Shown: positions 32,832 to 40,262 of the stretch, one piece after another | Layout of the letters: every line of letters begins with the position of its first letter | How positions within the stretch are numbered: the first letter of the stretch is position 1 | Assembly: GCA_031277035.1 (NCBI GenBank) | Contig: JAISLY010000036.1 | Span: 1-40,347, forward strand | Reading direction: 5' to 3' | DNA: 40,347 nt | Source of the DNA: Coriobacteriales bacterium | Lineage (GTDB): Bacteria > Actinomycetota > Coriobacteriia > Coriobacteriales > UBA8131 | Translations under genes and position numbers: made by a program | Notes under the pieces: model-generated | What the model was told of the DNA's origin: nothing | Database searches by the model: none | The model's input: the letters and a program-made list of their open reading frames with translations, nothing else

Positions 32832-33986
32832 TCACCCTGCGGCGAGTTGCCCGCAGGCGCCGAGAATATCGGCGCCTCGGGAGCGACGTACGGTGGCCTC
32901 GATACCTCTGTTCGAAAGCACGTGTGCCGCTTCCCGCAGCCGCTGGGGCGACGCGGGCCTGAGGTCGGACGCGCCGCCAGCATTGAGGGGAATGAGATTG
33001 ATGTGCACCAGCATTCCCCGGCAGTATTCCGCAAGCGCGTTTATCTCCTCGGGCGTGTCGTTGATGCCATCGATGAGCACGACTTCCAACGTGGGACGCC
33101 GCCCGCTGGTCTGCGCGTAGGTGATGAGCGCTTCGCGCAGCTCATCGAGTGGGTAGCGGGCCAGCGCGGGCATCAGCATATCGCGGGTTGCCTGCACGGC
33201 CGAATGCAGCGAGACCGCGAGGGTAAACTGCTCGGGTTCAAGCGTCAGACGACGTAGCTGCGGAAGCAGGCCGCAGGTCGAAATCGTGAGATGACGTGCG
33301 CCGATGCCAAGGCCGTCGGGGGCGTTCATCAGCCGCAGGGCGGCCAGGGTCGCGTCGTAGTTGGCCAGGGGCTCACCCTCTCCCATGGCAACGGCGTTGG
33401 TGACGCGACAACCGAAGTCATCCGCCACAACAAGGAGTTGGTCGGCCATCTCACCAGGTGCAAGCTGACGGGTAAGGCCCAGGCGCCCCGTTGCGCAGAA
33501 GGCGCAGCCCATGGCACAACCGACCTGGGTGGAGAAGCAGACCGTCAGGCGGGTAGACGGGCGGTCGGATGAGTGGGTGGGCGACGAAGCGCTCGGCAGA
33601 CCGACCGCCTCGATACGCGCGCCGTCCGCCAGTCGCAAAAGATATTTGCGCGCACCGTCCTGCGAGTGGTGCACCTGGAGCAGTTCGGGCACGGCAAGCG
33701 GCGCGGCGGTATGCAGCCGCTCACGCAAACGAGCTGGTAGGTCGGTCATCTCATCGTAGGTCGCCACACCGCGACCATACAGCCAACGGAGCAGTTGCTT
33801 TGCGCGATAGGCGGGCTCGCCAAGCGATGCCAACAGCTCACGCAGGCCGTCCAGGCCGTAGCGCTTGATGCCGATGCGGGGGTCGTCGACGTCGGCGGAG
33901 GTCGCGGGGGTCGCGGGGGTCGCGGGAGCCGCGGGGGCGACGTCGGCGGGAGCCGCGCCAAACTCTGTCGGTACAATTGAAGTCAT
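32832..33986 (-). CDS. rlmN: 23S rRNA (adenine-2503 C2) and tRNA methyltransferase RlmN
   Basis: RlmN is a radical SAM methyltransferase acting on 23S rRNA A2503 and some tRNAs. The cluster motif is C157-x3-C161-x2-C164 (CAMGCAFC), the SAM loop is MGEGEPLANYD, and the second catalytic cysteine lies in GACGQL near the end. The usual MGMGEP is MGEGEP here. The core is of normal length, while residues of about 11-34 are an Ala/Pro/Thr repeat. The ATG at 33986 has only a poorly spaced GGGAG before it; I chose it because the family start lies downstream and no other start fits. Confidence 0.93.
   Translation of the reverse strand: MTSIVPTEFGAAPADVAPAAPATPATPATSADVDDPRIGIKRYGLDGLRELLASLGEPAYRAKQLLRWLYGRGVATYDEMTDLPARLRERLHTAAPLAVPELLQVHHSQDGARKYLLRLADGARIEAVGLPSASSPTHSSDRPSTRLTVCFSTQVGCAMGCAFCATGRLGLTRQLAPGEMADQLLVVADDFGCRVTNAVAMGEGEPLANYDATLAALRLMNAPDGLGIGARHLTISTCGLLPQLRRLTLEPEQFTLAVSLHSAVQATRDMLMPALARYPLDELREALITYAQTSGRRPTLEVVLIDGINDTPEEINALAEYCRGMLVHINLIPLNAGGASDLRPASPQRLREAAHVLSNRGIEATVRRSRGADILGACGQLAAG
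33890..33957 (-). repeat. Ala/Pro/Thr-coding repeat at the start of rlmN
   Basis: GTCGCGGGG 9-bp units (about 33900-33930) and related blocks encode the PATPATPA-type N-terminus of RlmN. Confidence 0.7.
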
Positions 33987-34280
33987 GCTCCCATTGTAGC
34001 CGTTGTCCTCTATAATGAGCGGAAGGCAGCCTGCGCCGGGGTCACCGAGTCGGCGGGACTGGCGACGGGGCCGCCAGCGGTGGGGCGTCGGGCCGACGGG
34101 GCGGCGGGTCGGCAGCGACAGCGACGGGGCCGGCAGCGGCGAGGCGGCGGACCGGCAGCGGCAGCGGCGAGGCGACGGCAACGAGAGCACAGCAGCCCGA
34201 CGGGGCGGCGGCAACGAGAGCGCAGCGAGGGCGCGGCCCGACAAGGGGGCAGCGCCGGACCACGGAGAGGAGTCTACGGG
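33987..34280. promoter_or_regulatory. promoter and GC-rich repeat leader of ddl
   Basis: A perfect TATAAT (34011-34016) stands out just upstream of a long GC-rich stretch; no good -35 lies at the usual distance. From about 34070 to 34260 there are imperfect GGCAGCGGCGAGG- and GACGGGGCGGCGG-type repeats. They are open in the ddl frame, but ddl appears to start after them. Confidence 0.4.
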
Positions 34281-35288
34281 TTGAGACAGGCGTATCCCAA
34301 CGATACAGACTGTCGAGCGATGGCACAGACCGCCGTCGACGCGGTTCGTGGACGCATACACACCGTCGCCGTCTTGCTTGGCGGTACCAGCGGTGAGCGC
34401 CCGATTTCTTTTGCCGGCGGCATCAACGTGGCACACGTGCTTGAGGCCGCTGGCTTGGCCGTGATGCGCATCGATCCGGCTGAAGACGACTGGCTCGCCC
34501 AGTTGCAACAGTGTGCGCCGGATGTCGTTTTCATCGCATTGCACGGCCAAAACGGCGAAGACGGCACCGTGCAGGGCCTGCTCGACCTTCTCCACATCCC
34601 CTATACCCACAGCGGAGTACTCGCAAGCGCGCTTGCTATGGACAAAGAGCGGAGCAAGGTGCACTATCGCGCGATGGGCCTTGCGGTGCCGGCGAGTGTG
34701 CCGGTGTGCCGGGGTGAGCATGTCGAGCTGAACGCGCTTATCGAGGTCGTTGGGCTGCCGTGTGTGGTCAAGCCGGTCTGCGACGGGTCGTCCCTTGGCG
34801 TCGCGATTCCCAAGACAATCGAAGCATTGACGGTGGCCCTTGAGGAGGCCTTCGCCATCGCCAGAGAGGTCATGGTCGAGGAGTTCATCGCTGGCGTAGA
34901 GGTCACGGTGCCTGTGATTGGCAACACGCGAGGACAGGCTCTGCCGGTCATCGAGATTATCCCTGCCGCCGAATTCTACGACTATGACTCCAAGTACCTC
35001 GAAGGGGGCTCCCAGCATATCATCCCGGCGCGGATTACCGCAACACAGACGACGCTCTGCCAGCACGCCGCCGTCTGCGCCCACGAGGCGCTGGGCTGCC
35101 GTGGCGTATCGCGAACCGACCTCATCGTCAGTCCCGATGGCATACCCTATGTGATTGAGACGAACACGATACCCGGCATGACCAACACCTCACTGGTTCC
35201 GGAATCGGCTCAGAAAGCGGGGCTTGAGCCGAGCCTGTTCTACCAGTATCTGCTCGCTTTGGCTCTGGAGGCGCAGGACGGTTTGTAG
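34281..35288 (+). CDS. ddl: D-alanine-D-alanine ligase
   Basis: Ddl joins two D-Ala for peptidoglycan. Motifs: GGTSGERPISF near the N-terminus, HGQNGEDGTVQGLLDLL, VVKPVCDGSSLGV, EVTVPVIG and the C-terminal IETNTIPGMT. I propose TTG at 34281 behind GGAGAGGAG; an ATG at 34320 is an alternative. Length (335) suits the family. A longer frame upstream runs through the repeat leader and is unlikely. The last codons resemble the units of the intergenic array that follows. Confidence 0.92.
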   Translation: MRQAYPNDTDCRAMAQTAVDAVRGRIHTVAVLLGGTSGERPISFAGGINVAHVLEAAGLAVMRIDPAEDDWLAQLQQCAPDVVFIALHGQNGEDGTVQGLLDLLHIPYTHSGVLASALAMDKERSKVHYRAMGLAVPASVPVCRGEHVELNALIEVVGLPCVVKPVCDGSSLGVAIPKTIEALTVALEEAFAIAREVMVEEFIAGVEVTVPVIGNTRGQALPVIEIIPAAEFYDYDSKYLEGGSQHIIPARITATQTTLCQHAAVCAHEALGCRGVSRTDLIVSPDGIPYVIETNTIPGMTNTSLVPESAQKAGLEPSLFYQYLLALALEAQDGL

Positions 35289-35381
35289 GCGCGCGGCGGC
35301 CCTGTAGGCGCGCGGCGGCCCTGGAGGCGCGCGGCGGGGCTTGAGGCGCGGAGCGCCCTGGAGGCGCAGGGCGGTTTGTAA
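35287..35381. repeat. 18/19-bp tandem array after ddl
   Basis: AGGCGC-led units start at 35269 (within ddl), 35287, 35306, 35325, 35344 and 35362, spacing 18, 19, 19, 19 and 18. The last unit repeats the final 24 bases of ddl with two changes. It lies in the gap before the thioredoxin-reductase-like gene. Confidence 0.88.
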
Positions 35382-35390
35382 CACTTCGTA

Positions 35391-36356
35391 ATGATTGGGG
35401 ACTTTGTGTACGACATTGCAATCGTTGGAGCGGGGCCAGCTGGCCTTTCCGCGGCGATAACGGCTCGCGCACGTAACAAAACGGTGCTGCTCGTCTCCAA
35501 CAAACCACAGGACAATCCGCTTGCCGCCTCATCGCGGGTCGATAACTATCCCGGCATGCCCGGCGCCACCGGCCTGCATCTTCTCAAGTGCATGGTCGAG
35601 CACGCCGATGGGCTTGGCGCGCACTTCGTCTACGCCCGGGTTATCGCCGTACTGCCAATGGGCACGCATTTCTCCGTCACAAGTTCCGATGCGGTGCTCG
35701 ATGCGCGCGCCGTCATCCTTGCGCCCGGCGCACAGCGCGCCAAGCCCATCGAGGGCGAGCGAGAATTCCTGGGTCGCGGCGTGAGCTACTGTGCAACCTG
35801 CGATGGCATGTTGTATCGGTCGGCCACCGTTGCGGTCGTCGGTCTGAACGCAGAAGCGGTGGCAGAGGCGAACTTTTTGGCCGGCTTGGGCGCCAAGGTG
35901 GTCTTTCTCGCTCCCGGGAACTCCAGGCAATCCGGAACATCGGGAAACCTCAAGACGCCCGAAGGAGCCGAGGGAGTCGAAGGAGCCAAGACAGTCGAGG
36001 GCTCCGGAGCGCCACACGGCCTGAGCAGAGACATCTTTGTCCAGGAGGGCCGTGCGCTTGCGGTCAAAGGTGGCGCAACGGGCGTCACCGAGCTGCAGTT
36101 CCTGGAAAACGGCACCCGGGCAAAGCGGAGCATTCCCTGCCAGGGCGTCTTCATCCTGCGTGACTCTATCGCGCCGAGCGCACTCATCGCCGGGCTGGAG
36201 CTCACGGAGGGCGCAATATCCGTCGACCGTCGGATGCGTACGAACATCGAGGGCGTCTTTGCCGCGGGCGACTGCACAGGCGCACCCCTGCAGGTGGCAA
36301 AGGCGGTGGGAGAAGGACAGCTCGCCTGCTTTTCTGCCGTTGAGTTTTTGGGGTGA
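35391..36356 (+). CDS. thioredoxin-reductase-like flavoprotein
   Basis: A two-domain flavoprotein of the TrxR family. GAGPAGLSAA (residues 13-22) binds FAD, the redox pair is CATC (134-137), and the C-terminal AAGDCTGAPLQVAKAVGEGQLA is intact. The middle domain differs: VGLNAEAVAEANF replaces the GGGDSA NADPH loop, and the HRR motif that follows is absent. A low-complexity insertion (about residues 178-209, TPEGAEGVEGAKTVEG) interrupts this domain. It may use another electron donor such as ferredoxin or reduced flavin. The start at 35391 lacks a good site; GTG at 35406 behind GGGG is possible. Confidence 0.85.
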   Translation: MIGDFVYDIAIVGAGPAGLSAAITARARNKTVLLVSNKPQDNPLAASSRVDNYPGMPGATGLHLLKCMVEHADGLGAHFVYARVIAVLPMGTHFSVTSSDAVLDARAVILAPGAQRAKPIEGEREFLGRGVSYCATCDGMLYRSATVAVVGLNAEAVAEANFLAGLGAKVVFLAPGNSRQSGTSGNLKTPEGAEGVEGAKTVEGSGAPHGLSRDIFVQEGRALAVKGGATGVTELQFLENGTRAKRSIPCQGVFILRDSIAPSALIAGLELTEGAISVDRRMRTNIEGVFAAGDCTGAPLQVAKAVGEGQLACFSAVEFLG

Positions 36357-36506
36357 CCGACAGGGCGCATCTTGAGGGTGAGCGTGTCGCCACGAAAGGT
36401 AACGGCGGGCGAACGGAGCGGCGGGCGGCAGAGCGGTAGGCGGTATACTGGAAAGAGGGCTGCCGTTACCCAGGTCAGGGGCGACCGTTGGCGAAGTGGA
36501 GATGCA

Positions 36507-37097
36507 ATGTCTGCTCGAAAGATGCCGACAGGCGAAGAGCCGCCCAAAGGCTACGAGTCGCTCATCGAGAAGCCGAAGACTGACGATGTGCAGGTCAAGG
36601 GTGTCTTTGCCAGTCAGCTTGCTAAAAGCGAGCGGGCAGAAATTGACGCTTTGCGCCGAAAGGCGCTTTCATCCATCAATTCGCTCGTCGGCCTGACGAA
36701 TGACATTCTCACCTTTGAAGATGAAATCAATGTCATCGCAGAGAAGAACCTCTCCGACAAGATGTTGTTTTTGGCACGCAAAGATACGGTGCTGGCAGGC
36801 TATGCGCTCGTGGTCATCGGTTGGCCGAATCCCGGCGTCTGGACGATTCAGCACATGGTTATCAACCCCGATAATCGACTGCAGGGCGTAGGCACAACAA
36901 TCGTGCAGAAGGTGGAGGGCTATGCCCTCACCTCGGAGGTCGCCTCGGAAAACATCTTTGCCATCCCCATCGAGCGCGCCGGAACCGGGTTTTGGAAGTT
37001 CCTCGGATATACGGTGGAGACCGGCCGGCTACCCGTACGCGTTGCCGGCCTGGATCATGAGTTGGTTATCTGCCGCAAGGAGCTCCCACCAATCTGA
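36507..37097 (+). CDS. GNAT-family N-acetyltransferase
   Basis: A 196-residue protein. The acetyl-CoA loop is RLQGVGTTIVQKVE (R/QxxGxG type), preceded by VWTIQHMVINPDN, the usual beta-4 strand, and followed by FWKFLGYTVETGR, the usual GNAT C-terminus. Substrate unknown. The ATG at 36507 follows GGAG. Codons upstream are open but unsupported. It is followed by a repeat-rich gap. Confidence 0.85.
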   Translation: MSARKMPTGEEPPKGYESLIEKPKTDDVQVKGVFASQLAKSERAEIDALRRKALSSINSLVGLTNDILTFEDEINVIAEKNLSDKMLFLARKDTVLAGYALVVIGWPNPGVWTIQHMVINPDNRLQGVGTTIVQKVEGYALTSEVASENIFAIPIERAGTGFWKFLGYTVETGRLPVRVAGLDHELVICRKELPPI

Positions 37098-37278
37098 GCC
37101 GCGTGCGGCAAGGCAGGGCAAGGCGCGGCGCGTGCGGCAGGGCAAGCCGAGCCGCGGCAAGGCGCAGCGCGTGCGGTAGGGCAAGGCGAGCCGCGTGCGG
37201 CAAGGCAGGGCGCGGCGCGTGCGGCAAGGCAAGGCAAGCCGCGGCAGGGCGCGGCGCGTGCGGCAGGGCAAGCCGCGT
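37098..37278. repeat. GC-rich imperfect repeats between GNAT gene and ispH
   Basis: GCGTGCGGCAAGGCAGGGC, GCGTGCGGCAGGGCAAG and GAGCCGCG blocks recur irregularly across the whole gap between two converging stops. I cannot define one period. No gene is credible here. Confidence 0.75.
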
Positions 37279-37280
37279 TC

Positions 37281-38213
37281 CTAAAGCTGCCCGAGCGCCT
37301 CTTCAACAGCAAGTATCTGCGATTCTGGCGTGGAGGCTCCCGCGGTCACACCGACAACCCGCACCCCCGTAAACCAGACCGCCTCAATCTCCGCGGGGCT
37401 CTCGATGTGATAGGTGCGCGGACAGACCTCCTGGCACAGTTCGGCCAATCGCGTGGTATTGCCGGAGTTGCGCCCGCCGACAACGAGAACCGCATCCACC
37501 TCGCCTGACAGCTTGATGGCGGCCTCCTGGCGTTGCCGTGTTGCAAAGCAGATGGTGTTACGCACCTGGGGCGCAACCCCGCGCCCCTCAAGCGCACAGA
37601 CGATGGCCTCAAGTGCCGCGGCGGACTGCGTGGTCTGTACGACAACGCCGATGCGCTGCGAAGGCAGGTTTTTGGGCAGGTCTGAAGGCTCTTGGACAAC
37701 AAGGGCTCCTCTGCCCGCGTACGCGCTGATTGCCTCGACCTCGGGATGCCCGCGCTCCCCCACCACGATGACGGTATAGCCCTCTACGCGCAGCTCCTGC
37801 GCAGCCTGTTGTGCCTTGGAGACGTGCGGACAGGTCGCGTCGACAACGGCCAGGCCCTTCTCGCAGGCAGCCTCGACGATCTGAGGCGCAACACCGTGAG
37901 AACGCAGCACGAGAACGCCCGCGTCTACCTCCGCGACCGTGGCCGCCTCGACAACGCCACGCTCGCGCAACTCGGCAACCACCTGCGGATTGTGGATCAG
38001 GGGGCCGAGGGTATGGACCGGCGTGGCAGAATCCGTAGGCGCGGCCGTGGGCGAGGCCGTGAGTGCGGAGGTTCCGAGGGGCGGTGCCGTGGGCGAGGCC
38101 GTGAGTGCGGAGGTTCCGAGGGGCGTCTGGGCGGCCACAGCCTGATCCACCAGCGCCAAAGCGCGCTCGACACCATAGCAGGCGCCGGCATAGCGTGCGC
38201 GAACGATCCTCAT
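37281..38213 (-). CDS. ispH: 4-hydroxy-3-methylbut-2-enyl diphosphate reductase
   Basis: IspH performs the last MEP-pathway step, giving IPP and DMAPP. The three cluster cysteines are present: GACYGVERAL (C12), VDATCPHV and RNTICFATRQRQ. GERGHPEVE, SGNTTRL and GVTAGASTP follow the family order. A Thr/Ser/Ala/Pro insertion from a 42-bp repeat (residues about 28-65) lies 15 residues after C12, between the first helix and the conserved GPLIHN motif. The ATG at 38213 follows GGGAGGAG and overlaps the plsC stop. Confidence 0.95.
   Translation of the reverse strand: MRIVRARYAGACYGVERALALVDQAVAAQTPLGTSALTASPTAPPLGTSALTASPTAAPTDSATPVHTLGPLIHNPQVVAELRERGVVEAATVAEVDAGVLVLRSHGVAPQIVEAACEKGLAVVDATCPHVSKAQQAAQELRVEGYTVIVVGERGHPEVEAISAYAGRGALVVQEPSDLPKNLPSQRIGVVVQTTQSAAALEAIVCALEGRGVAPQVRNTICFATRQRQEAAIKLSGEVDAVLVVGGRNSGNTTRLAELCQEVCPRTYHIESPAEIEAVWFTGVRVVGVTAGASTPESQILAVEEALGQL
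38044..38127 (-). repeat. 42-bp tandem duplication inside ispH
   Basis: GCCGTGGGCGAGGCCGTGAG begins at 38044 and again at 38086, a 42-bp period. Each unit encodes 14 residues (PLGTSALTASPTA plus one). Confidence 0.9.
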
Positions 38214-39007
38214 TGCTCCTCCCCGGGCGCCCTCAGCGCAGCCGGGCGCGGAGGCTCTTCGCCGGGCGCCCTCAGCGCAGCCGGGCGCGGAGGCTCCTCT
38301 CCGCAGACGACCGGGCGCGGGGGCTCCAGCGAATAGACACGCCGCATCACCTCGTCGGTAAAGGCCGCCAGCAGTGCATCCTTCTCCATATCCCTGAACA
38401 TTTCGTCGTCGAGGGAAAGCGGTTCGCCAAAGCGCAGGGTGACACGTGGCAAACGGAGGAAATGTGCGCCTTTTGGCCAGATGCGTTCGGTGCCCCAAAG
38501 GCGCACCGGCAACACCGTCGCCTTCGCAAGACGCGCGATAAGCGCAACCCCCTCGTGGTAGACCACCGTTTGGTCGGCGGAGCGGACGCGGGTGCCCTCG
38601 GGAAAGATGCCCACGTACTCGCCTCGTTTGAGCATCCGCGCCGTACGTTTGACGGCGGCGAGGTCGGCCGTATCGCGCCGAACGGGAAAGGCGCCGACCC
38701 AGGCGGCCAGTCGGGCGATAAGCGGGTGGAGGGTAAATATCTCCTCCTTGGCCATGAAGCGCACGGGGCGCGGCCGCAGCACGCTGAGCACGAAGAGCGG
38801 ATCGAGATTGGAGTGATGGTTACCAGCAATGATAAGCCCCTGCCCCTCGGGCAGTTTTGCTAATTGTTCATGCAGGTCATAGGCCCGATAGCGAAACATC
38901 GCGCCAAAAATGACGCGAATGAGCCCGGCAAAGAACGCGCAGAACTTCTGGGAGTAGCGACCTTCTCCCCAGCTCGGATTGTCGTAGAAGTAGTCGAGAG
39001 GTCTCAT
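38210..39007 (-). CDS. plsC: 1-acyl-sn-glycerol-3-phosphate acyltransferase
   Basis: PlsC adds the second acyl chain in phosphatidic acid synthesis. The catalytic motif is NHHSNLDP (residues 63-70) and the phosphate-binding motif FPEGTR (135-140). A hydrophobic N-terminal helix near residue 25 would anchor it to the membrane. The C-terminal 35 residues or so are a duplicated 13-residue unit (PRPAALRAPGEEP) outside the enzyme fold. The ATG at 39007 follows the cmk stop by 2 bases. Confidence 0.93.
   Translation of the reverse strand: MRPLDYFYDNPSWGEGRYSQKFCAFFAGLIRVIFGAMFRYRAYDLHEQLAKLPEGQGLIIAGNHHSNLDPLFVLSVLRPRPVRFMAKEEIFTLHPLIARLAAWVGAFPVRRDTADLAAVKRTARMLKRGEYVGIFPEGTRVRSADQTVVYHEGVALIARLAKATVLPVRLWGTERIWPKGAHFLRLPRVTLRFGEPLSLDDEMFRDMEKDALLAAFTDEVMRRVYSLEPPRPVVCGEEPPRPAALRAPGEEPPRPAALRAPGEEQ
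38224..38301 (-). repeat. 39-bp tandem duplication in the 3' end of plsC
   Basis: CGGGCGCCCTCAGCGCAGCC begins at 38224 and 38263, a 39-bp period. Both copies are nearly identical and encode the PlsC tail. Confidence 0.88.
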
Positions 39008-39009
39008 GG

Positions 39010-39828
39010 TCAGTTGGTCGGTGCCTTGCGTTCGCGAACCGGCCGTTCGTCTACCGGCTGCCCGTCTGTCGGCTGCGGCGTCTGCCGTTCGTCTGCCGGC
39101 TGCCCGTCTGCCGGCTGCGGCGTCTGCCGTTCGCGCACCAGGGCCACAACCTGGGAGACAACCTGCTCAATGGAAAGATCGGTGGTGTCAAGAACTCTGG
39201 CGTCCGGCGCTTTGGCCAAAGGTGCCGTCTTACGCGAGCTGTCATAGGTGTCGCGACGATGTATGTCGGCAAGGATGGCCGCCTCGTCAAGACCGGTATA
39301 CGGTTGCCCCTTGGCCCTGGCCTTCTTCACGTTCTGGCGGTGGCGACGACGCGCCCGCTCCTCAGCGCTGGCCGTCAGAAAGACCTTCAGTTCGGCGTCT
39401 GGAAAAACCACGGTTCCGATGTCGCGCCCCTCCATCACCGTATCCTGCGCTCGACCGATGGTGCGCTGCTGCTCGGTGAGCGCGGCGCGTACGCCGGGAT
39501 CTGCGGAGACCGGCGAGACCGCCACGTCGGCTTCGGCAGTGCGAATCTGTGCGGTCACATCCTCACCGCTGATGAAGACCTGGGATGGCAAGGGGTCTTT
39601 GGGCAGATAACCAAAGCTGATGGGCTCAACGGTGGCAATCTGCGCGATGCGCTCACGCGTCGTCTGGGGCAGCGGATCGCTGAGATCGAGGCCCTCCTCC
39701 AAGGCCCGCCAGGCAACCGAGCGATACATGGCCCCGGTATCCAGATAGGCAAAGCCAAGCTCACGAGCAACCAGTTTGGCAACCGTTGACTTGCCGGAAC
39801 TCGCCGGCCCGTCAATAGCGATAATCAT
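39010..39828 (-). CDS. cmk: cytidylate kinase
   Basis: Cmk phosphorylates CMP and dCMP. Motifs: MIIAIDGPASSGKST (Walker A), YLDTGAMYR, EGRDIGTVVFPDA, and the lid RRDTYDSSR followed by APL. A longer upstream frame runs through the 14-bp array and is not real; the ATG at 39828 follows AAGGGAG. About 35 C-terminal residues form a 14-residue repeat (RQTPQPADGQPADE). It is first in a cmk-plsC-ispH set, a gene order I recall from other Actinobacteria. Confidence 0.95.
   Translation of the reverse strand: MIIAIDGPASSGKSTVAKLVARELGFAYLDTGAMYRSVAWRALEEGLDLSDPLPQTTRERIAQIATVEPISFGYLPKDPLPSQVFISGEDVTAQIRTAEADVAVSPVSADPGVRAALTEQQRTIGRAQDTVMEGRDIGTVVFPDAELKVFLTASAEERARRRHRQNVKKARAKGQPYTGLDEAAILADIHRRDTYDSSRKTAPLAKAPDARVLDTTDLSIEQVVSQVVALVRERQTPQPADGQPADERQTPQPTDGQPVDERPVRERKAPTN
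39045..39128 (-). repeat. 42-bp tandem duplication in the 3' end of cmk
   Basis: GTTCGTCT begins at 39045 and 39087, a 42-bp period, with a partial third unit at 39129. The copies are nearly identical and encode the Cmk tail. Confidence 0.9.
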
Positions 39829-40074
39829 CAGGGCTCCCTTAATCTCAGTCAACACTTCATGCAGGGCAACAGGAACCATTGTACCATCTGAGGATTCGGT
39901 CAGGAATTTCCACACAGATATCATACGCAAACGCTCGGGCGACGGAAGGAAGGGCGCGAGAGAGGCGCTGGCCTGCGCTGCGATTGGACAGACTTGCAGA
40001 AGGCGGCATGGCCAGATAAGGAGTGCGGCAGATTGTGCGATTTTGTAGCGGAGCTCCGTCCCAGAATCCCGGCA

Positions 40075-40165
40075 TGCGTCCAGCGACCTGCGTCCAGCGA
40101 CCTGCGGCCAGGGACCTGCGTCCAGGGACCTGCGACCAGGGACCAGGGACCTGCGACCAGGGACC
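40075..40165. repeat. 14-bp tandem array upstream of cmk
   Basis: TGCGTCCAGCGACC and variants start at 40075, 40089, 40103, 40117 and 40131, an exact 14-bp period, then a longer unit at 40152. It is intergenic, since cmk starts at 39828. No gene is seen in the whole 39829-40176 gap. Confidence 0.9.
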
Positions 40166-40176
40166 AACGCGGGTGC

Positions 40177-40204
40177 TTGACCCTTTGCGACCGTCTGGTA
40201 GAAT
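40177..40204 (+). promoter_or_regulatory. sigma70-like promoter for the RNA at the window end
   Basis: TTGACC (40177-40182), a 16-base spacer and TAGAAT (40199-40204) form a good promoter reading towards the right edge. The next structured sequence begins about 60 bases downstream. Confidence 0.6.
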
Positions 40205-40262
40205 TATAAGGCTGCGCTCAGATTGGTACAGCGACTTGACGGTCGCTGGGTGTGGCAGGTAT

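Noticed and set aside
33987-35084. Long upstream extension of rlmN on the minus strand
   Set aside because: It is antisense to ddl, which has clear ligase motifs, and lies upstream of the RlmN family start.
39829-40167. N-terminal extension of cmk through the 14-bp array
   Set aside because: The array period is not a multiple of three, the family start is at 39828, and AAGGGAG precedes that ATG.
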